The notes beneath the pieces are model-generated. The model saw only the letters and a program-made list of their open reading frames with translations, made no database searches and was not told where the DNA came from. The position numbers and the translations under genes are program-made. Shown one piece after another: positions 14,401 through 17,917 of a stretch of DNA of 17,917 bases; the stretch's first letter is position 1, and every line of letters starts with the position of its first letter. Source of the DNA: JAGMDK01 sp023128695 (GTDB lineage: Bacteria; Planctomycetota; Phycisphaerae; UBA1845; Fen-1342); NCBI GenBank assembly GCA_030628805.1, contig DAOVQG010000055.1, positions 1 through 17,917 on the forward strand, read 5' to 3'.

Positions 14401-15268
14401 GTGGCATTTTCGAGGACACCTGCCGCTGCGTGCCGCGGCCCTGCACTTGGGCCTGGAACTCACTGAGTTGGACGGTGAGCTGTCCGGGGAATGCACCATC
14501 GATCCCGCCGGCGAGGTGACGCTGAACACGGAGTTCGCCATCCGGCGTGCGAAACTCGCCGGGCGGCCGATCGAGCATTGGACCGGGCAATTGCTGCATG
14601 CGGCCGGCGAGCGCTGGGTGCGGCTCGACGATCTGGGCGGTCGACTGTGCGACGGCGACGCGCTCTGCTCCGTCTGGATCGACCCGAAAACCTCGGAGTA
14701 TGAACTATCGTTGACGTTGAAGGACGTGTCGGTCAACGAGCTGTTTCCGCCGCCCAATGACCGGCCCGAGTGCAAACGCCACGGACGTCTCAGCGGCACG
14801 GTCTACTTACGCGGGCGTGGCGGCGACGCCGGCACCCGGCGGGGCGGCGGAGACCTGCGGCTCAGCGGGGCATCGTTTCTCCATACGCCGGTGCTCTCCT
14901 CCGTATCCCAAGCCGGGACGGAAGGCAAACGTCCCATCAACGACACCGTGGAGCGGGCGGACCTACGGTTCTTGTGGGAGGGCGCGCTGATCCGGCTCTC
15001 ACGAGTCGATATACAAAGCCGTGATCTGCGGCTCGTCGGCGAGGGTACCTGGAACTTGCGCGACGACACAATTCGCATGACGTTGGTGGGCGCGCATCCG
15101 GAGCACTGGCCGCGCCTGCTGCTCATCAGTGATCTGGTGGAATTAGCCGGACAGGAACTGGTGCAGTATCACGTCGAGGGTCCGCTCGACTCGCCGAAGG
15201 TGACCGCCGAGCCGCTCTACAAGCTCAACGAAGCGATCCGGGCGTTGCTGACGGGAGGGCAGGAGTAA
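11477..15268 (+). CDS. AsmA/YhdP-like membrane-anchored envelope protein
   Basis: The 1263-residue protein has a basic start (MAKRRRTLLRLL) and one N-terminal membrane segment (about 8-28). A long, periplasmic, beta-rich body follows, with recurring patterns such as ARVDRLIF, RITGELEALGATCRYY, GRVRFSQGRILLENLRG and LRLVGEGTWNLRDDTIRMTL. The C-terminal third, ending in a VEGPLDSPKVTAEPLY-like motif, resembles AsmA/DUF3971-type proteins, which bridge the inner and outer membrane and are linked to phospholipid transport in other bacteria. Specific function here is inferred from architecture only. Two foreign-looking repeats are in frame: an octamer array with flanking duplication (residues about 293-346) and heptamers (709-718). 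ATG 11477 is the first start in frame; its ribosome-binding site is weak. The gene converges on the one at 15327. Confidence 0.8.
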   Translation: MAKRRRTLLRLLIWTLLGLAALLAGSYGYLTNPNRLRAKALKALHALQVEGLDVAQVTFSLRDGLQISDLVIRPTKPLAGSHNAPPTLHVAHARIACNLAGLLRGRLEPTKIDVDQATVTIICDPAQYEDTPQAASFDTGVRRLWAALHEWRERLPPVRIAQTDLHLMIREHGRPQLIERSLLRVVGEPTAAGYHVRIDRLPAKDEPLAAAQWGDSTRDLKITLDWARLRTVQRLLPASVAEKLAPLKLAGRARVDRLIFRAAGPPNEVVSNRQNSEPAFQLALAEVRLADLSGVIPLEDHRAQATWERGNVGTWERENVGTWERGNVGTWERGVIPLEDEHTQATVEPFLQVTNASVKVIYGRTKSDPTLRLEVSAAGQLNGAPLRLSFSAEPELPAGLWAPPDGVKGSASSASGFGLDAVRAADLFIAGLELPTAQSHPALLHSARLPGALAEAFEHYQPRGKINLRLRILPLETRGADSEPLSGVARITGELEALGATCRYYEFPYEFEDARGRVRFSQGRILLENLRGRHGFGRACVNGEVFSSSSWTGFDLRFRGENIALNADLYAALPERYRPLWQSAALLGMSDVAVHISRPDGTAQAGAPSADINVDAHLLDGSLTLGDGRRLSHANGRLTIKGGTIHIHDLHGYDKETSVRLSGRIRATPDGPDTDLHVEVVDLPLEEQATLSRDPLGVTPADMTEPAKQSSIVNRQSSVRFEGRADAWGRVHGTGTAAGRQQHFAVHIKDGELHALDPERSWTESAGWVIVRDDRQQIVSFTCCQDDAWFDAAGMVPNAAQPGTPLTLDLHARGQALERLLPQFVPRDWADLTESLGLTGAGDVLVLLRPTAAGAAAGQGADIHLRADRMQAEPLPLGLRDVTAHVTLAPGNFELRSADASWGTDGKIQAQGDGSWQTDEVEVDLSVTARGMKFCPEFNEALPDSVARLIETIALQGEFDALLDRVQISGGAQRAWHFRGHLPLRAAALHLGLELTELDGELSGECTIDPAGEVTLNTEFAIRRAKLAGRPIEHWTGQLLHAAGERWVRLDDLGGRLCDGDALCSVWIDPKTSEYELSLTLKDVSVNELFPPPNDRPECKRHGRLSGTVYLRGRGGDAGTRRGGGDLRLSGASFLHTPVLSSVSQAGTEGKRPINDTVERADLRFLWEGALIRLSRVDIQSRDLRLVGEGTWNLRDDTIRMTLVGAHPEHWPRLLLISDLVELAGQELVQYHVEGPLDSPKVTAEPLYKLNEAIRALLTGGQE
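12354..12513 (+). repeat. In-frame octamer array with 40-bp flanking duplication inside the AsmA-like gene
   Basis: Ten copies of GTGGGAAC (12394-12473, one reading GTGAGAAC) lie between two 40-bp segments, 12354-12393 and 12474-12513, that match at 35 of 40 positions. The period of flank plus array is 120 bp, exactly 40 codons, so the frame is kept although 80 bp of octamers alone would break it. Translation gives the 8-residue repeat TWERGNVG between two GVIPLED motifs. The same octamer occurs outside genes at 16654-16685. Confidence 0.95.
13601..13628 (+). repeat. Four CAATCGT heptamers inside the AsmA-like gene
   Basis: Four perfect CAATCGT units (28 bp) are translated as QSSIVNRQSS at residues 709-718 of the AsmA-like protein, near a linker-like stretch. 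The identical heptamer forms the intergenic array at 11345-11393, and its reverse complement forms 11267-11294. Confidence 0.95.
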
Positions 15269-15326
15269 GGACGGGGCGTATGGCGGAAGACTGTTTGTTC
15301 ATGCCAGCCGATCGCTGCGTCAGCAA

Positions 15327-16526
15327 TTACTTCTTGTTGCTCGGCGTGGCGAGGGCTGGATACGCCTCCTGAATCGCCAACTGGGCAAACGCCGTCGTCA
15401 GGGTGGGGATTCCCTCCATGTAGCGGTCCGCTTCATTCACCCAGCTTCCATCCTCTTTCTGCAAAGATGCGAGCTGCTGAATCAATTCCTGCCGCCAATT
15501 GTGCTTCACACCCCGCTGGTCCTCGATTACGTCCTCGCCCCACGCCCTGAGTGCCCGGGCGAAGACATGGTAGTAAAAATACAATCCCTCCTGCGTTTGA
15601 CGCTCCGGCATGTTCGGATTGTATTTCAGCGTCCAATAGCGCCGAATCCACTCGAACGCCGCCCGCACGCGCGGATCGTCGCGTTTCAGGCCGGCATAGA
15701 GCAGACTCTTGAAGCCCGCGTATGTCACCGTCCCAAAGCAGCGCAGCTCGCTGCGGCCGGCAATCTGCTGATAACCCGCCTTGCTCTCGCCCATGTTCGC
15801 GGGCGTGTAGATGAACCCGCCCTGCGTCGAGCCCGCCGCAAACGGCTGGGGATTGGTTTCTCCCAGCATCTGGCAGCGCTGGACGAAGACCAAGGCTTTC
15901 TTGTAGGCCGGATCGTCGGATGACAAGCCGCTGTCGCGCAGGGCATCCAGCATGGTGTGCGTGTTGGTGATGTCCGGCCGCTGGTGACGCCCGTAGCCGG
16001 ACCCCCCATACCACGGATCATCCAGCGACTTACCCTCACCTTCGTCCCATTGCAAACCCTTGAGGAACTTCCGCAACGCCGTGATCCGATCTTGATATTC
16101 CGGCTTGTTCAGCACGGCGAACATCGACAACGCGACCGCTGATTCGTAGTTTTTGTACAGCCCTTCGGCGGCGTAAATGCCCCCGTCCGCGCGCTGAGAT
16201 TTCAGCACGCACTCGATCCCCCGCTTGACGGCGGGATGGTCCGGACCAACACTCGGCGTGCGAATCAGGGCCTTGAGCACCAGGCAGGAGATACCCGGCC
16301 CGGTCTCGGACGCCCAACCGCCGTTTTTCTCTTGGGCCGCCAAGAGATACTTCGCCCCCCGCTCGGTTATCCGCCGGGCCAGCTCCTCGGACCGCCGATC
16401 CGTCTCAGTCCGTACCGTCTGCCCTTTAGTCGCCGGTTGGCTCTCCGTCGAGTCCGATTTCGCGCCCTGAGCCGCCGCCACCGACACGGCCGCCGCCACA
16501 CAAAAAAGGCCTGCCATGCTCTTCAT
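15327..16526 (-). CDS. Secreted prenyltransferase/squalene-oxidase repeat protein
   Basis: The 399-residue protein has a signal peptide (MKSMAGLFCVAAAVSVAAA, cleavage near 19-20), then a Thr/Ser-rich linker and an alpha/alpha-barrel repeat domain. QW-like motifs mark the repeats: LLAAQEKNGGW (61-71), LKSQRADGGIY (108-118), TQGGFIY (234-240) and LASLQKEDGSW (352-362). The catalytic DxDD motif of true squalene-hopene cyclases was not seen, so this is more likely a non-terpenoid exported member of the fold, as is common in Planctomycetota. Its substrate is unknown. The start at 16526 has AAAGGA about 8-13 nt upstream on the minus strand; an ATG at 16517 is a weaker alternative. It ends 58 bp from the converging AsmA-like gene. 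That gap shows no clear terminator. Confidence 0.9.
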   Translation of the reverse strand: MKSMAGLFCVAAAVSVAAAQGAKSDSTESQPATKGQTVRTETDRRSEELARRITERGAKYLLAAQEKNGGWASETGPGISCLVLKALIRTPSVGPDHPAVKRGIECVLKSQRADGGIYAAEGLYKNYESAVALSMFAVLNKPEYQDRITALRKFLKGLQWDEGEGKSLDDPWYGGSGYGRHQRPDITNTHTMLDALRDSGLSSDDPAYKKALVFVQRCQMLGETNPQPFAAGSTQGGFIYTPANMGESKAGYQQIAGRSELRCFGTVTYAGFKSLLYAGLKRDDPRVRAAFEWIRRYWTLKYNPNMPERQTQEGLYFYYHVFARALRAWGEDVIEDQRGVKHNWRQELIQQLASLQKEDGSWVNEADRYMEGIPTLTTAFAQLAIQEAYPALATPSNKK

Positions 16527-16638
16527 TGCCAGTATCCTTTGTTAGAAACCGCTCTCCACCTGCGAGCCAGACCCGCAGTAGCCCGGCGCTGCTCACCGGA
16601 ACAACGTTACTGCGTGCCCAGACCCTCTGCAAGAGCTT

Positions 16639-16685
16639 CGAAGAGCCGCGGGCTGAGGAACGTGGGAACGTGGGAATGTGGGAAC
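16639..16685. repeat. Half palindrome interrupted by an octamer array
   Basis: GAAGAGCCGCGGGCT (16639-16653) is the left half of the palindromic repeat seen in full at 16716-16751. Instead of its partner arm, four octamers of GTGGGAAC type (16654-16685, the first and third degenerate) follow. The octamer matches the array inside the AsmA-like gene. Confidence 0.8.
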
Positions 16686-16715
16686 GTGACACGGTGATAA
16701 GGCCGCAATAGGTCG

Positions 16716-16751
16716 CGAACGACCGCGCGGGCTTCAGGCCCGCGGCTCTTC
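16716..16751. repeat. Palindromic dispersed repeat, copy 3
   Basis: Arms CGCGGGC (16726-16732) and GCCCGCG (16738-16744) form a hairpin flanked by CGAACGACCG and GCTCTTC, in the same orientation as copy 1 at 183-220. The GTCATTTAG tail found at the other two sites is not present here. Confidence 0.8.
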
Positions 16752-16766
16752 TTCGCGCTGGCGCGG

Positions 16767-16880
16767 TGGGTGGCACGGCCGTGTCGGCCGTGAATACCTG
16801 CGACTTGTACACGGCTGACACAGCCGTGCCACCCATCAAGCGACTTGTACACGGCTGACACAGCCGTGCCACCCATCAAG
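16767..16880. repeat. Two perfect 40-bp tandem repeats with an inverted partner
   Basis: The 40-bp units 16801-16840 and 16841-16880 are identical. Each contains CACGGCTGACACAGCCGTGC, itself palindromic, followed by CACCCA. TGGGTGGCACGGCC and the following GTGTCGGCCGTG (16767-16792) are nearly the reverse complement of that block, so alternative hairpins can form. No ORF with family support covers the stretch. The remaining bases of 16527-17001, outside the listed repeats, show no other recognisable feature. Confidence 0.93.
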
Positions 16881-17001
16881 CGATGCGAGACAAAGCACCA
16901 GCACTCTATTGCATTTCGGAGGATAGAAGGTTACTCATCTACCCGGTAAAACTCACAGCGGGCCAGCGCTCCGTTTCATCCATGCGCGAGGGTGACAGAC
17001 G

Positions 17002-17772
17002 ATGAGACGCTCTTGCAAATTGGGAACCGGACTTCTCGCAATTGTAGCTGTACTGCCACTCTTGACTTCGGGGTGTTCTTCAGACGAATCCTTCAAAGAG
17101 ATTCTACCCGGGATCCGCCTGGACCAGCACTCCCAGCTCATCTCGATTGACGGCGAAGTTTGCCTCGAAACAGGCATCCTCGAATACCTCGCGGTGGTCG
17201 AAAACGGCAAAGAGTATGAAAGTGTTTTTCGCCTGCACTGCAAGCCCGCTCATTTGCAGCAGGTGATGCTCATGGCGGATTGGGAGATGGGCGAAGTCGC
17301 GTCGGATGCACAGGGCGATTTCACTCCCGGCGCGGGCACGGCGTCCAGCCAACGACCGGCCGGGGCTCCGGAGCCCGCTCAGCCGCCTAAGGGACATGGG
17401 CAGAAGAAGGAAACTCAGCCGACCTACGTGACTATCGCAGTGGAAGTGCAAACATCCCCTGGTTCTTGGGAACGGCAGCCGATCGAACACTATTTGATCG
17501 ACCGCCGCCTCGGCGGTCAGCCAAAACAACTCCGCTGGATCTTTACGGGGTCCTACTTCGTTCGGCCCAGCCCCGACGATCCTGGCTTTTTCGCCGCGGA
17601 CCAAACCAAGTCGGTCATCGCACTCTGGTATGATCCATCCTGCGTGCTGAATCTCGCGGACAACGTCGGCAATCCTTACCGCGGAGCCGCCGCCGGTTTG
17701 GAAGTGAACCCGGCCGTCCTGCCCCCCGTGAACACGCCGGTCCGGCTGATCCTCCGGCCGGGGAGTTCATAA
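17002..17772 (+). CDS. YdjY-domain lipoprotein
   Basis: The 256-residue protein starts with a lipoprotein signal peptide: MRRSCKLGTG, then hydrophobic residues, then the lipobox LTSGC with lipidated Cys25. The mature part begins with the YdjY-like pattern IRLDQHSQLISIDGEVCLET, then GILEYLAVVENGKEYESVFR (about 38-77). A Pro/Gly/Ala-rich linker (about 107-136) interrupts the domain. The pattern resumes with TYVTIAVEVQ, LIDRRLG, WIFTGSYF and SVIALWYDPSCVLNL. YdjY-domain proteins are frequent in Planctomycetota and their biochemical role is not known. The predicted location is a membrane-anchored periplasmic or surface protein. ATG 17002 has GAGGG about 11 nt upstream. A repeat array begins 11 bp after the stop codon. 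Confidence 0.9.
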   Translation: MRRSCKLGTGLLAIVAVLPLLTSGCSSDESFKEILPGIRLDQHSQLISIDGEVCLETGILEYLAVVENGKEYESVFRLHCKPAHLQQVMLMADWEMGEVASDAQGDFTPGAGTASSQRPAGAPEPAQPPKGHGQKKETQPTYVTIAVEVQTSPGSWERQPIEHYLIDRRLGGQPKQLRWIFTGSYFVRPSPDDPGFFAADQTKSVIALWYDPSCVLNLADNVGNPYRGAAAGLEVNPAVLPPVNTPVRLILRPGSS

Positions 17773-17783
17773 TAGCAAGCCTG

Positions 17784-17917
17784 CGGGAGGGCGAGTGAGC
17801 GGGAGGGCGAGGCTCCTGCCGAGCCAGGGGCGCCGTGGCCCAACGGGAGGGCGAGGCTCCTGCCGAGCCAGGGGCGCCGCGGCCCAACGGGAGGGCGAGG
17901 CTCCTGCCGAGCCAGGG
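17784..17917. repeat. Tandem 44-bp GC-rich repeat array, right end of window
   Basis: Units start GGGAGGGCGAGGCTCCTGCC at 17801 and 17845, with a partial unit from 17889 to the end. The full units differ at one base. A truncated unit (17784-17795) and TGAG precede the first full unit. It is the reverse complement of the family at 1-124 and shares its inner-edge arrangement. It continues beyond the window. Confidence 0.9.

Noticed and set aside
15327..16526. True squalene-hopene cyclase
   Set aside because: Too short at 399 residues, exported, and the DxDD catalytic motif was not found; only the repeat fold is supported.
16527..17001. Possible insertion sequence between the cyclase-fold and lipoprotein genes
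   Set aside because: There are repeats and hairpins but no transposase frame and no paired terminal inverted repeats around a gene.

Overview
The window reads as a chromosomal segment from a GC-rich, diderm member of the Planctomycetota, most likely an uncultured Phycisphaerae-like lineage. This placement is inference. It rests on a topoisomerase I with six C-terminal zinc ribbons, a YdjY-domain lipoprotein, a secreted squalene-cyclase-fold repeat protein, remnants of an H-X9-DG prepilin and of a dockerin-like C-terminus, an AsmA/YhdP-like envelope protein, and many dispersed palindromic and short tandem repeats. Both ends of the window lie inside tandem arrays of the same 43/44-bp repeat in opposite orientation, so the ends may be assembly break points.

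Layout. 1-272: repeats. 273-3290 (minus): topA. 3515-3597: tRNA-Leu(TAG), followed 8 bp later by a heptamer array. 3772-6024: two secreted-protein genes of unknown function (4006-4896 and 5251-6024). They have different bodies but share a leader of about 105 nt, the ribosome-binding site, the first seven codons and a C-terminal core. A nested inverted repeat separates them. 6025-6589: a gene graveyard holding a repeat copy, a dockerin-like remnant (minus) and a prepilin-like remnant (plus). 6590-7100: a DUF433 antitoxin-like gene, a 13-codon stub where a toxin gene would start, and a small unknown ORF. 7282-9123: mnmG. 9221-11260: an HTH-receiver response regulator and a GAF-type histidine kinase, in the same reading frame and separated by one stop codon plus two codons. 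11267-11393: a large hairpin made of heptamer repeats. 11477-15268: an AsmA/YhdP-like protein whose coding sequence has absorbed two kinds of short tandem repeat. 15327-16526 (minus): the secreted cyclase-fold protein. 16527-17001: repeats. 17002-17772: the YdjY-type lipoprotein. 17784-17917: repeats.

Housekeeping genes (topA, tRNA-Leu, mnmG) alternate with envelope or secreted proteins and a two-component system. Apart from the response regulator/kinase pair there is no obvious multi-gene pathway. I found no CRISPR array, transposase, integrase or phage gene. The most unusual material is the duplicated leader cassette on two adjacent secreted-protein genes and the short tandem repeats that occur both between genes and, in frame, inside the AsmA-like gene.
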